A stretch of 64,000 bases of DNA from Bacteroidetes bacterium GWF2_33_16 (GTDB lineage Bacteria; Bacteroidota; Bacteroidia; Bacteroidales; UBA12077), in contig MEOE01000026.1 of NCBI GenBank assembly GCA_001768565.1, forward strand, positions 1 to 64,000, in the 5' to 3' direction. Numbering within the stretch: the first letter of the stretch is position 1; every line of letters begins with the position of its first letter. Below the pieces are notes generated by a model that saw nothing but the letters and a program-made list of their open reading frames with translations, was not told the DNA's origin and searched no databases. Below are positions 26,814 through 35,027 of this stretch, piece after piece. Both the position numbers and the translations under genes were made by a program.

Positions 26814-28025
26814 ATGAGTTCTCCAAAAGATACAACCTCACTAAGAATTGCATATTATCTTGTTACAGACATACAGCATATTCCTCCAGTAATTAGATTA
26901 ATCCCCTACTTGGGAGGGATAATTATTACTAAGAATAGAACTATTTATAATCATCTACTAAACAAATATGCAACTATTAGAATCCCTATTTTTTTTGCAA
27001 AAAATCCAAACCATGCCAGAAAAATTTTGATAAAAAATCGGATAAGATTGGTATTATATCCTGGTTACAATTCATTACTAATAGGAAAATCAGTCCAGAT
27101 TTTTCATGGAGGCTTGTCAGATAAAAATTATGTTGAATCAATTTTAGTTACTTTATATAATTTGATTTTATTTCCTGGAGAAAAAACAAAAGATAAGGTA
27201 GAAAAGTCTGGTTATCTGAGATTTGTTCCAAACTGGGAGATTGTTGGTTACCCAAAGTTTGATCCACTTATAAATAACACTCTTACAATAAAACCAACCT
27301 TTAATAATGAAAGGAAGACCATTTTATATGCTCCTACATGGATTTTTAATCCAGAAAGATCACCAATAGTTAAATTCTCTGATTATGGGGAAAGCTCGGT
27401 TAACATTTGGTCAAAGCAAATCATAAAAGCGCTTTATAAGGATTATAATTTAATTATTAAATACCATAGTAATCTGGAAAGAAAAACGGCAGATATCTAT
27501 GAACAAATTGATCTTTTAATAAAGGAATTGGGAGCTGAAATGAATGTAGTAACTAAAATAGATGATAATATATTGCCATACATGTACCAAGCTGATTTAT
27601 TGATCTCAGATATATCTACTGCATGTTATGAATGGTTTCATTTCGATAAACCTATTATTTTTGCAAATCCTTCACCAGATCACTATTTACCATCTGATGA
27701 TATAGGATCAAATACCTATGCCTGGCAGGCTGGAGATGTCATTAATAAAGAAGAAGATATTCTGCGGTTGGTTAAGGAAAATCTACAGAACGACAAATTT
27801 AAAGTAAAAAGAAATATATTATTTCAGTATACTATTTTTAAACCAAATGGAAATGCTACAAAACGGCAGGCTGATGCAATAATAAAATATTATAATCGCT
27901 TTTCTGATAGACCTTACTTTTTACTTGTTTTTCAAACCTGGTTATGGGGAAAAACAAGAAAAGCTATTATTAAAATCATAAATCTTTATTACCATTGGTT
28001 TAGAAAAGATAAAATTGGGAAATAA
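26814..28025 (+). CDS. CDP-glycerol glycerophosphotransferase-like (TagB/TagF family) protein A
   Basis: A 403-aa GT-B-like polyol-phosphate transferase. Family hallmarks are present: the first catalytic-type His in QIFHGGLSDK, a block 'ILYAPTW', the second His in IIKYHSN, and a nucleotide-binding DISTACYEW followed by DKPIIFANP. The third motif deviates from DxSSVxYEF of the paralogues. Such enzymes add glycerol-phosphate or ribitol-phosphate from CDP-activated donors to glycans. The C-terminus is basic and could bind membrane. It is the first gene of a unit with the LicC-like gene, 13 nt downstream. Two paralogues lie at 29052 and 33311. Confidence 0.85.
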   Translation: MSSPKDTTSLRIAYYLVTDIQHIPPVIRLIPYLGGIIITKNRTIYNHLLNKYATIRIPIFFAKNPNHARKILIKNRIRLVLYPGYNSLLIGKSVQIFHGGLSDKNYVESILVTLYNLILFPGEKTKDKVEKSGYLRFVPNWEIVGYPKFDPLINNTLTIKPTFNNERKTILYAPTWIFNPERSPIVKFSDYGESSVNIWSKQIIKALYKDYNLIIKYHSNLERKTADIYEQIDLLIKELGAEMNVVTKIDDNILPYMYQADLLISDISTACYEWFHFDKPIIFANPSPDHYLPSDDIGSNTYAWQAGDVINKEEDILRLVKENLQNDKFKVKRNILFQYTIFKPNGNATKRQADAIIKYYNRFSDRPYFLLVFQTWLWGKTRKAIIKIINLYYHWFRKDKIGK

Positions 28026-28038
28026 CAAAACCATATAA

Positions 28039-28800
28039 ATGAAGGCAATTTTAATTTCGGCAGGCAAGGGAGAACGATTGTATCCCTTAACAAAAAATAC
28101 TCCAAAAAGTCTTTTAGAAGTTGGCAATGGATTAACATTGCTCGAAACCCAACTTCATAGCCTTTCTGAAAACAATATTAAAGATATAATAATAATTATT
28201 GGATATAAGGCTGAGCAGATTGAAGCTAAGATAAAAGATTACCATGGAAAACTAAATATTAAAACCATATTTAATCCATTTTTTGATATATCGAATAATT
28301 TGCTTTCTGTATGGATGGCCAGATATTGTATGAACGAAGATTTTATTTCAATAAATGGTGATGATATCTTTTCGCCAGTAGTGGTAGAAAATCTATTAAA
28401 AAGCAAACATGATATCACCATGGTAATCGATGAAAAAAACGAGTACGATGATGATGATATGAAAGTTATACATAAAGATGGCCAGATTCTGGAGGTTAGT
28501 AAAAAAATAGATTCCAAGAAAGCCAATGGAGAATCTATTGGCATGATTAAATTCTCAAACAAGGGACCTAAAATCTATACCAATATGCTAGAGGAAATGG
28601 TTAGAGACCCAGAAAACAGAAATGTATTTTATCTTAAAGCTATTCAGCAGATTATTGACAGAGGCTATAAAGTAAACTATTCGTTATGTAAAGAAACAGA
28701 TTGGTCGGAATTAGATTTTCATCCAGATTTGAAATTAATTAGAACTTATTTAAAAAGAAATAATATACTTGAAAATCTAATTACTAAAAGTGATTCTTGA
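28039..28800 (+). CDS. LicC-like nucleotidyltransferase A
   Basis: A 253-aa nucleotidyltransferase of the RmlA/LicC type. The N-terminal signature LISAGKGERLYPLTKNTPKS binds the nucleotide and pyrophosphate. Metal-binding acidic residues are likely in NGDDIF, and 'CKETDWSELDFHPDL' near the end matches the ETDW...D/E..D arrangement seen in LicC-type cytidylyltransferases. It would make an NDP-activated donor, plausibly CDP-choline or a CDP-polyol, for the adjacent TagF/LicD-like transferases. Exact substrate not determinable. Confidence 0.82.
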   Translation: MKAILISAGKGERLYPLTKNTPKSLLEVGNGLTLLETQLHSLSENNIKDIIIIIGYKAEQIEAKIKDYHGKLNIKTIFNPFFDISNNLLSVWMARYCMNEDFISINGDDIFSPVVVENLLKSKHDITMVIDEKNEYDDDDMKVIHKDGQILEVSKKIDSKKANGESIGMIKFSNKGPKIYTNMLEEMVRDPENRNVFYLKAIQQIIDRGYKVNYSLCKETDWSELDFHPDLKLIRTYLKRNNILENLITKSDS

Positions 28801-29051
28801 TTATATAAATATATGCTTCCCCAGAAATAAATTCCTCGTCATTTAAGAAAAAATCTTTTATATGTTTGGTGCTCTAATATTCTTTATAAAACCATCAGGA
28901 AAAGTTTAATTTGTGCCCCTAATAATTTAAGATGTAATTTCAAATGATGTTGTAATTTGTTTTTTACTCAAATACTCTTTTAAGATAAAAAGGGAACATT
29001 TATAACATAATAAAAGATCATTATTATTTAAATTTGAAGCAAAATTGAAAA
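28801..29051. other. Intergenic gap inside the surface-glycan cluster
   Basis: 251 bp of AT-rich sequence with no recognisable ORF on either strand. A TAAATTTG -7-like box occurs at 29029-29036, just before the TTG start of the next gene, so the second TagF-like gene may have its own promoter. Confidence 0.4.
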
Positions 29052-30203
29052 TTGAAATCAAAAAGCAAAGAACAAAAAACCTATAATAATAGAAAGGATT
29101 GGATTTTGGAAATTTACTATTACGGCAATAAGGTTTACCAGTTATCTTATGCCTTACCAATATATCAGAAATTAGGAGGAGTTTTTGTTGTTAACAGTTT
29201 TAAGAAATACTTAGACTTTAAAAAAATCTTTAAAAATAAAAATAATAAATCCTCGTTTTTTAATCATTTTAAAATTTCTACATTTTTAAATACTCCTCCT
29301 ATTAAAATCATAAAAGAAGAAAAACACTGTAAATTAAGCGGGACAATAGTTTATTGTTGCAACAGACTTGATCAGAAAAATGCCTACAAGGGAAAAACAA
29401 TTTATTTAGAACATGGTATAAGTGATAAGCCTGTAGGTATAGACAATGACCCCATAGCCATTGAAAGGTTAAAAAGATATGATTTAATATTGTTGTCTTC
29501 TCCGAAAAATAGAATTAAATACATGGAATCTTCAAATGAAATTTCCGAGACAAAATTTAGGGAAATTGGTTTTTTTAAATTTGATCAGTATCAGAAGTTA
29601 TATGAATTAAGAGAACGAGAGCTTAAGAGGTTGAAAATTAAGGATACTTCAAGAAAGAATATTCTTTATGCTCCAACATGGAAATTTGGAGATGGCACCT
29701 TTGAGAAATATGGAAAAAAATTTGCTAAAGAAATTTCAAAGGATTTCAATCTAATTATTCGTCTACATTCTAATGAGATGAAGCTTGCTAAGAATTTCAA
29801 GAAATGGCTTAAAAACAATTCTATTAAAAATGTCTATCTTTCAAATTCTAAAGATGTTATAAATGCAGATACATTAAATGATTTTGTCATATCCGATCTA
29901 ATGATAGGAGATATGTCATCGGTAGTGTATGAATTTTTAGTTACAAAAAAACCTATAATAATTGCCAAGCATGATTATCAAAGAATTATTAAAATGCCCG
30001 ACAATATGAATATCATGAAAAACGCGAGTATTTTTGATGAAGAGAAGAATGACATTGTTGATTTAATTAAAAAAAACCTATCAAAACCTTCATATGATGT
30101 AGAAAAAATGTTTGAAAGTTGTTTCTATAATTCTATTGATAACTCTATTGAGAATATCGTTAACATTTTGGATAAAGAATTAAAACAGGATCAAACGGTT
30201 TAA
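29052..30203 (+). CDS. CDP-glycerol glycerophosphotransferase-like (TagB/TagF family) protein B
   Basis: A 383-aa paralogue of the proteins at 26814 and 33311. It shows IYLEHGISDKPVG (first conserved His), NILYAPTWKFGDG, IIRLHSNE (second His) and GDMSSVVYEFLVTKKPI (nucleotide-binding). The activity is inferred as transfer of a polyol-phosphate or related group onto a surface glycan. No ATG precedes the conserved core; TTG at 29052 is the likely start and lies right behind a -7-like box. An internal TTG (at 'ILEIYYYG') is an alternative. The amino-acid and base composition is particularly AT/Lys/Asn-rich. Confidence 0.8.
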   Translation: MKSKSKEQKTYNNRKDWILEIYYYGNKVYQLSYALPIYQKLGGVFVVNSFKKYLDFKKIFKNKNNKSSFFNHFKISTFLNTPPIKIIKEEKHCKLSGTIVYCCNRLDQKNAYKGKTIYLEHGISDKPVGIDNDPIAIERLKRYDLILLSSPKNRIKYMESSNEISETKFREIGFFKFDQYQKLYELRERELKRLKIKDTSRKNILYAPTWKFGDGTFEKYGKKFAKEISKDFNLIIRLHSNEMKLAKNFKKWLKNNSIKNVYLSNSKDVINADTLNDFVISDLMIGDMSSVVYEFLVTKKPIIIAKHDYQRIIKMPDNMNIMKNASIFDEEKNDIVDLIKKNLSKPSYDVEKMFESCFYNSIDNSIENIVNILDKELKQDQTV

Positions 30204-30319
30204 TTATATTCCGGCAATAATTTTTCTGGATTCAATCCTGTCTTCGATCTATTTAATAGCAAAACTCGTAAACCCTTTTTCTCAACTTTATAAAAATAAA
30301 AACCTAATTAAATAATAGC

Positions 30320-30970
30320 TTATTTATAAGCCTCATCAATAATTGTTTTTTCATCTGTACTACAACTCCATTCTTTTACAGGCACAGACCAATCTCCATA
30401 TTTTTTTGTTAAATAGCCTTTATAATCGTAGGGGATCATAAGCTCCCTTCCATAATACTCAACAGTCTCGTACGATGAATAATATTTTTTATCCACACGT
30501 AAGATTTTCCTCATTGCTTGCCAATAGGTGTGTTTTTCGTCATTCGCCTTTACAAAAATATCTGCTACAATCATATGTTTATATGTAAATGAAAAGAACT
30601 CCTTCATTAAAGACGGAAAAATTTTCTTGACTTTAAATATTCGATATTGTCCAGATTTTAAAGGGCCAATATCCATATGCATTGTTTTTTTTCTTATTCT
30701 ATATCCTTTTAGCCAAAGCTTATGGGATTTATTTGCAAATTTTTGAGCATCTTTTTCCATTATTGATAAATCTATATCATAATCCCAGGCGAGGAGTTGT
30801 TTATCTCTAACGATTCCAAGTAATGTGCCTCCCTCTAAATGATAATCAATCTTTTCTTTATTGAAAAAATCAATAAGTATAAATAATGTTTTATGAGCCC
30901 GTTTTAAATTTCTGTTTGTAAGATTTGGTTTGTTTTCCAAAAATGATAATACACGATTAGTTTTTTTCAT
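30320..30970 (-). CDS. LicD-family phosphotransferase 1
   Basis: A protein of about 216 aa with the LicD signature: HLEGGTLLGIVRDKQLL followed by WDYDIDLS, the acidic metal-binding DxD motif of the nucleotidyltransferase fold shared with fukutin/FKRP. LicD enzymes transfer phosphocholine, ribitol-P or similar groups from CDP donors to sugars. ATG 30970 is favoured because GGAG sits six nucleotides upstream; an ATG at 30976 and a TTG at 30982 are also in frame. It overlaps the end of the upstream paralogue by about 14 nt and shares its C-terminal block (YSSYETVEYYGRELMIPY, YGDWSVPVKEWSC). Confidence 0.85.
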   Translation of the reverse strand: MKKTNRVLSFLENKPNLTNRNLKRAHKTLFILIDFFNKEKIDYHLEGGTLLGIVRDKQLLAWDYDIDLSIMEKDAQKFANKSHKLWLKGYRIRKKTMHMDIGPLKSGQYRIFKVKKIFPSLMKEFFSFTYKHMIVADIFVKANDEKHTYWQAMRKILRVDKKYYSSYETVEYYGRELMIPYDYKGYLTKKYGDWSVPVKEWSCSTDEKTIIDEAYK

Positions 30971-31592
30971 AAGCATCTCCAACTACTGTTTTTTCATCAG
31001 CGCCACAACTCCAGTTTTTAATTGGAGTTGACCAGTCTCCGTATTTTTCAGTAAGATATGCTTTATAGTTAAAAGGAACCCTAAGGTTTCGGCCTAAGTA
31101 TTCAACTGTTTCGTAAGATGAATAATACTTGCAATCTACTCTCATAATTTTTTCCATTGCCTGCCAATAGGTGTATTTATCATCGGAGGCTTTAACAAAA
31201 ATATCGGCAACCACCATATGCTTATGAGCAACAGCAAAAACTATTTTTAATATTGAAGGAAGAAATCGTTTAACCTTAAAGATTCGGTAATCACCTGATT
31301 TAAAAGCACCAATATCTTTAAGCATTCTGCGCTGGGTAACCCTATAACCTTTTTTATTTATTTTTCTGATATTCAGCGCGAATTTATCTGCATCTTTTGC
31401 CGGTATTGAAAGATCGATATCGTGATCCCAGGGTAATAATTCTTTATCGCGAACAAGACCTAATAAAGTACCTCCTTCGAGCCAATAATCAATTCCCTCT
31501 GATTCAAGAAAATCAACAACATCGAACAATACTTTTTGCGCTCTGATTAGATTTTTATCAGTTAGTCTTGGTTGTTTTGTGGATTTTGACAT
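30957..31592 (-). CDS. LicD-family phosphotransferase 2
   Basis: About 211 aa, a close tandem paralogue of the next gene. The signature WLEGGTLLGLVRDKELLPWD precedes HDIDLS, and the C-terminus has YSSYETVEYLGRNLRVPF and KYGDWSTPIKNWSC. ATG 31592 (MSKSTKQPRLTDKNL) is chosen because it aligns with the paralogue's N-terminus; a 23-residue in-frame extension to 31661 has no similarity. The two genes form a minus-strand unit between two plus-strand clusters of related function. Likely role: attaching a phosphodiester-linked group to a surface sugar. Confidence 0.85.
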   Translation of the reverse strand: MSKSTKQPRLTDKNLIRAQKVLFDVVDFLESEGIDYWLEGGTLLGLVRDKELLPWDHDIDLSIPAKDADKFALNIRKINKKGYRVTQRRMLKDIGAFKSGDYRIFKVKRFLPSILKIVFAVAHKHMVVADIFVKASDDKYTYWQAMEKIMRVDCKYYSSYETVEYLGRNLRVPFNYKAYLTEKYGDWSTPIKNWSCGADEKTVVGDAYEKN

Positions 31593-31719
31593 ACCTATTA
31601 ATTTGGTATTAATTTTAAGCCAACAATAATAATTATTATTTATGAGAAAAATCATATTCACTTAGCAATAAAATATTTAACATTTGTATTTTAAAAAAGT
31701 TTCGTCTGAATAAAATATT

Positions 31720-31727
31720 TATCTTTG
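31720..31727 (+). promoter_or_regulatory. -7 box (TATCTTTG) upstream of the GT2 operon
   Basis: An exact TAnnTTTG match, about 45 nt before the GT2 start codon at 31773. No convincing -33 element is seen at the expected spacing. Confidence 0.5.
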
Positions 31728-31772
31728 TACACTTGTAATTAGGCATAATATAAACCGATATCTTTATTACGA

Positions 31773-32579
31773 ATGATTAAGCTTTCTGCTGTAATTATTA
31801 CCTACAACGAAGAAAAGAAGATTGAACGCTGCTTGCTCTCTTTAAAATCTATTGCGGATGAAATTGTTATTGTAGACTCTTTTTCAACAGACAGAACAGA
31901 AGAAATCTGCTTGAAACACGGGGTTATTTTTTCGAAACATCCTTTTGAAGGATATATTGAACAAAAGAACCATGCCTTAACATGTGCATCTTATGATTAT
32001 ATTCTTTCAATTGACGCCGACGAGGCTCTTTCCGAAGAGCTTAAACAATCTATACTAAAGGTAAAATCAAACTGGAAATACGATGGTTATTTTTTCAACC
32101 GATTTAATAATTACTGTGGACAATGGATTCATCATTCAAACTGGTATCCCGACCAGAAATTAAGATTGTTTGACCGTCGAAAAGGACAATGGGGAGGAAC
32201 AAATCCACACGACAGGTTTGTTCAAAGCAAAGGAGCAACAAAAAAACACTTAAAAGGAGATTTATTACATTGGGTATTATCAACTTATGACGATCATATA
32301 GATAAAGCAAATAAGTTTTCGACCATTGCTGCTGAAGAGGCATTTAAGAAAGGCAAAAAAGCTAGCATTATTACAATTCTTTCGCATGCATTGTGGCGAT
32401 TTATAAAATCCTATGTTGTTCGACTCGGTATTCTTGATGGCTATAATGGCTTTGTTATTAGTTCTTTTTCTTCATATACAGTTTTCCTTAAGTATATTAA
32501 GCTACGTCAAATGAATCTTCAAATGAAAGGTCGATTTGATAAACGCAATGGTAAAACAAATCCTACAATTGCCGCCTAA
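31773..32579 (+). CDS. Family 2 glycosyltransferase, WaaE/KdtX-like
   Basis: A 268-aa GT-A enzyme. The N-terminus LSAVIITYNEEKKIERCLLS and EIVIVDSFSTDRTEEI are GT2 nucleotide-sugar-binding motifs; SIDADEAL is the DxD metal site. The central 'WYPDQKLRLFDRRKGQWGG' with NPHDR is typical of the WaaE/KdtX subgroup that adds a hexose to the LPS inner core. The presence of such an enzyme beside LicD/TagF-like genes points to an LPS-core or similar glycan as acceptor (inference). It starts an operon with a LicC-like and a TagF-like gene. Confidence 0.88.
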   Translation: MIKLSAVIITYNEEKKIERCLLSLKSIADEIVIVDSFSTDRTEEICLKHGVIFSKHPFEGYIEQKNHALTCASYDYILSIDADEALSEELKQSILKVKSNWKYDGYFFNRFNNYCGQWIHHSNWYPDQKLRLFDRRKGQWGGTNPHDRFVQSKGATKKHLKGDLLHWVLSTYDDHIDKANKFSTIAAEEAFKKGKKASIITILSHALWRFIKSYVVRLGILDGYNGFVISSFSSYTVFLKYIKLRQMNLQMKGRFDKRNGKTNPTIAA

Positions 32580-32627
32580 ATTAACAATTAGCAAAATTTT
32601 AATAATCCATCTAAATAAAATAACATA

Positions 32628-33311
32628 ATGAAAATTGTAATTCTTGCAGCAGGTATCGGTTCTCGATTAGGTAATCCTTTTCCAAAGCCACTTACTCCAT
32701 TAAAAACAGGTAAAACTATTATGGAGCAGCAAATAAATAACTTATCTGCTTATTTTAATTTTGATGATATAAATATTGTAGTAGGTTTTAAGAAGGAACT
32801 TATTATGGAAAGCCTACCGAATGCAACATTCATTTACAACCAGTTTTTTGATCAAACAAATACATCCAAAAGTCTTTTAAAAACGTTAAAAAAATATCAT
32901 AATGAATCAGTGTTATGGCTAAACGGGGATGTTGTTTTTGACAAGAAGATTTTCGAGCTGCTTATTCCATATATAAATAAGAATCAATCGTTTGTTTCGG
33001 TAAATAACTCAGAGGTAGGAGAAGAAGAAGTTAAGTATACACTAGATACAAAAGGGTTTATTAAAGAAATATCGAAAACTGTCAAAAATGGATTAGGCGA
33101 AGCTGTAGGTATTAATTTTATTTCGTCAAAAGATATTAATTTCTTCATTAAAAGACTCGAAGAGTGCGCCAATAATGATTACTTTGAAAAAGGACTTGAA
33201 ATGGCCATTCAGCTAGATGGAATAAAAGTTAGTGCGATTGATATCTCGCGTTATTCATGTGTTGAAGTTGATTTTGCCGAAGACCTTGAAAAAGCAAATA
33301 AGTCCCTTTAA
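32628..33311 (+). CDS. LicC-like nucleotidyltransferase B
   Basis: A 227-aa nucleotidyltransferase with the glycine-rich signature ILAAGIGSRLGNPFPKPLTP, LNGDVVFD (metal-binding Asp) and a C-terminal 'CVEVDFAEDLEKA' containing the conserved acidic pair. It resembles phosphocholine cytidylyltransferases and related CDP-donor synthases. It is a diverged paralogue of the gene at 28039. Its last base overlaps the start of the downstream TagF-like gene, implying coupled translation and a donor-transferase pairing. Confidence 0.82.
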   Translation: MKIVILAAGIGSRLGNPFPKPLTPLKTGKTIMEQQINNLSAYFNFDDINIVVGFKKELIMESLPNATFIYNQFFDQTNTSKSLLKTLKKYHNESVLWLNGDVVFDKKIFELLIPYINKNQSFVSVNNSEVGEEEVKYTLDTKGFIKEISKTVKNGLGEAVGINFISSKDINFFIKRLEECANNDYFEKGLEMAIQLDGIKVSAIDISRYSCVEVDFAEDLEKANKSL

Positions 33312-34351
33312 TGAGAACTACTCTTTTCTGTAAAAACCCATATGCTTTTGGTATTCTAAAACCATTATATAATGAGTTAATTAGTCGTGGAATGCCTGTT
33401 TTGTGGTATGTTCCGAAAGAAATAGAACATTTATTCCCTTTTGCAGGAAACATAGTTAAAACAAATGATATTAGAAAAGTTGCCGAATTCGATAATGATG
33501 TAATAATTGTACCGGGAAACGAAGTACCTCATTATTTAAAAGGACTAAAAGTTCAAATTTTTCATGGTTTAGCTGGCGAAAAGAAAGGGCATTTTAGAAT
33601 ACGTCATTATTTTGATTTGTATCTTACACAGGGACCATATTTTACCGACCGTTTCAAACACCTCTCTCGCAAATTCAAAGACTTTGATGTAATTGAAACT
33701 GGCTGGCCAAAGCTTGATGATTTATTCAATAATAGAATAGATTTCGATTCAGAAAAACGTAGTTTATTGAACGAATATAAGGCAGAGAAAATTATTTTAT
33801 ACGCACCCACTTTCTCTCCTTCGTTAACTTCAGCTATTGAATTAAAAAATGAGATTACAAAAATAACAGCAAACAGAAATCTTGTATTAATCAAATTTCA
33901 CGATTTAATGAATCCGGAAATAGTTGAAGAATATAAAGAGATTGAGAAGAATAACCCCAATATTAAGATTGTTAATGATAATAACATAACCAAGTATCTT
34001 ATCCTTTCTGATCTACTTATAAGTGATACATCTTCTGTTGTTTATGAGTTTCTATTACTCGACAAACCCGTTATAACACTAAAATCAAGTTCAAAACATA
34101 TTCGTTGGATGAATATTTCTGATGCAAGTCAACTTATTCCAGCAATAAACGGAACATTTACATTTGATGCGTATGCTGAAAACAGAAAGTGGATTATTAA
34201 TAATTATCACCCTTATACAGATGGATTATCATCGCAAAGGATAATTGATACACTAACATCTTATTTGGAAACACACTCTGTACCTGAAAAAAGGGAAATC
34301 TCGTGGTTTAGAAAACGAAAGATGGTTGGCCTGTTTGGAAAAATAAAATAA
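33311..34351 (+). CDS. CDP-glycerol glycerophosphotransferase-like (TagB/TagF family) protein C
   Basis: A 346-aa member of the family. It shows VQIFHGLAGEKKG (first His), IILYAPTFSPSLT, LVLIKFHDL (second His) and SDTSSVVYEFLLLDKPVIT (nucleotide-binding and dimer motif). By family it transfers a polyol-phosphate from a CDP donor. It is coupled to the LicC-like gene upstream and sits 7 nt before tsaC, with which it may be co-transcribed. It is the shortest of the three paralogues and lacks their C-terminal extension. Confidence 0.85.
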   Translation: MRTTLFCKNPYAFGILKPLYNELISRGMPVLWYVPKEIEHLFPFAGNIVKTNDIRKVAEFDNDVIIVPGNEVPHYLKGLKVQIFHGLAGEKKGHFRIRHYFDLYLTQGPYFTDRFKHLSRKFKDFDVIETGWPKLDDLFNNRIDFDSEKRSLLNEYKAEKIILYAPTFSPSLTSAIELKNEITKITANRNLVLIKFHDLMNPEIVEEYKEIEKNNPNIKIVNDNNITKYLILSDLLISDTSSVVYEFLLLDKPVITLKSSSKHIRWMNISDASQLIPAINGTFTFDAYAENRKWIINNYHPYTDGLSSQRIIDTLTSYLETHSVPEKREISWFRKRKMVGLFGKIK

Positions 34352-34358
34352 TCCTATT

Positions 34359-34922
34359 ATGCAAGACGATATAATCAAGACATTAGAAGTGCTGAAAAAT
34401 GGAGGAGTAATTCTTTATCCTACTGATACAATCTGGGGTTTAGGTTGTGATGCAACAAATGAAAAAGCAGTTTCGAAAATTTATGAAATTAAGAAACGTG
34501 CTGATCAAAAAAGCATGATTGTTTTGCTCGATAATGCAAACAAAATACCATCATACATAAAAGAAATACCTGACATTGCATGGGATCTAATTGATTTGAC
34601 AGACAAACCACTTACTATTATTTATCCAGGAGCAAAAAACCTTGCACCGAATGTTATTTCAGAAAATGGAACTATTGGTATAAGGATTTCTAAAGATGTT
34701 TTTAATCAGAAACTTATTGAGCGGTTTAGAAAACCTATTGTTTCCACATCAGCTAATATAAGTGGAGAATCGGCTCCGCAAAATTTCGATGAAATAAGTG
34801 ATGAGATAATACAGGCTGTTGATTATGTTGTAAAATGGAGACAAGATGATTATACAAAATCCAATCCTTCAAGCATAATAAAGATTGGAATAAAAGGAGA
34901 AATTGAAATTATAAGGAAATAA
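34359..34922 (+). CDS. tsaC: Threonylcarbamoyl-AMP synthase (Sua5/YciO/YrdC family)
   Basis: A 187-aa YrdC-domain protein. GVILYPTDTIWGLGCDATNE (nucleotide/threonine-binding), KKRADQKSMIVLL and the PIVSTSANISGESAP motif are diagnostic. It makes L-threonylcarbamoyladenylate for t6A37 modification of ANN-decoding tRNAs. The C-terminal Sua5 domain is absent, so it is of the short TsaC type. It closes the plus-strand unit and ends at a bidirectional terminator. Confidence 0.92.
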   Translation: MQDDIIKTLEVLKNGGVILYPTDTIWGLGCDATNEKAVSKIYEIKKRADQKSMIVLLDNANKIPSYIKEIPDIAWDLIDLTDKPLTIIYPGAKNLAPNVISENGTIGIRISKDVFNQKLIERFRKPIVSTSANISGESAPQNFDEISDEIIQAVDYVVKWRQDDYTKSNPSSIIKIGIKGEIEIIRK

Positions 34923-34967
34923 GGAAATTTGTACTGAATTTTCTTTTAATTACCCGCTCTTCATAAA

Positions 34968-35007
34968 AAAAACATGGCAAAGGTTCAATTACCTCTTCCA
35001 TGTTTTT
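34968..35007. terminator. Bidirectional terminator between tsaC and the GIN-domain gene
   Basis: AAAAACATGG (34968-34977) pairs with CCATGTTTTT (34998-35007), with an inner AGGT/ACCT stem. A- and T-runs on the two sides give T-tracts on both strands. Confidence 0.75.
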
Positions 35008-35027
35008 CTTTCAAAATTTAATCTTTT

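Noticed and set aside
28927-29160. A minus-strand small ORF in the gap before the second TagF-like gene
   Set aside because: AT-rich, Asn/Lys/Phe/Ile-rich composition typical of random translation, overlapping the real gene on the other strand, no motif.
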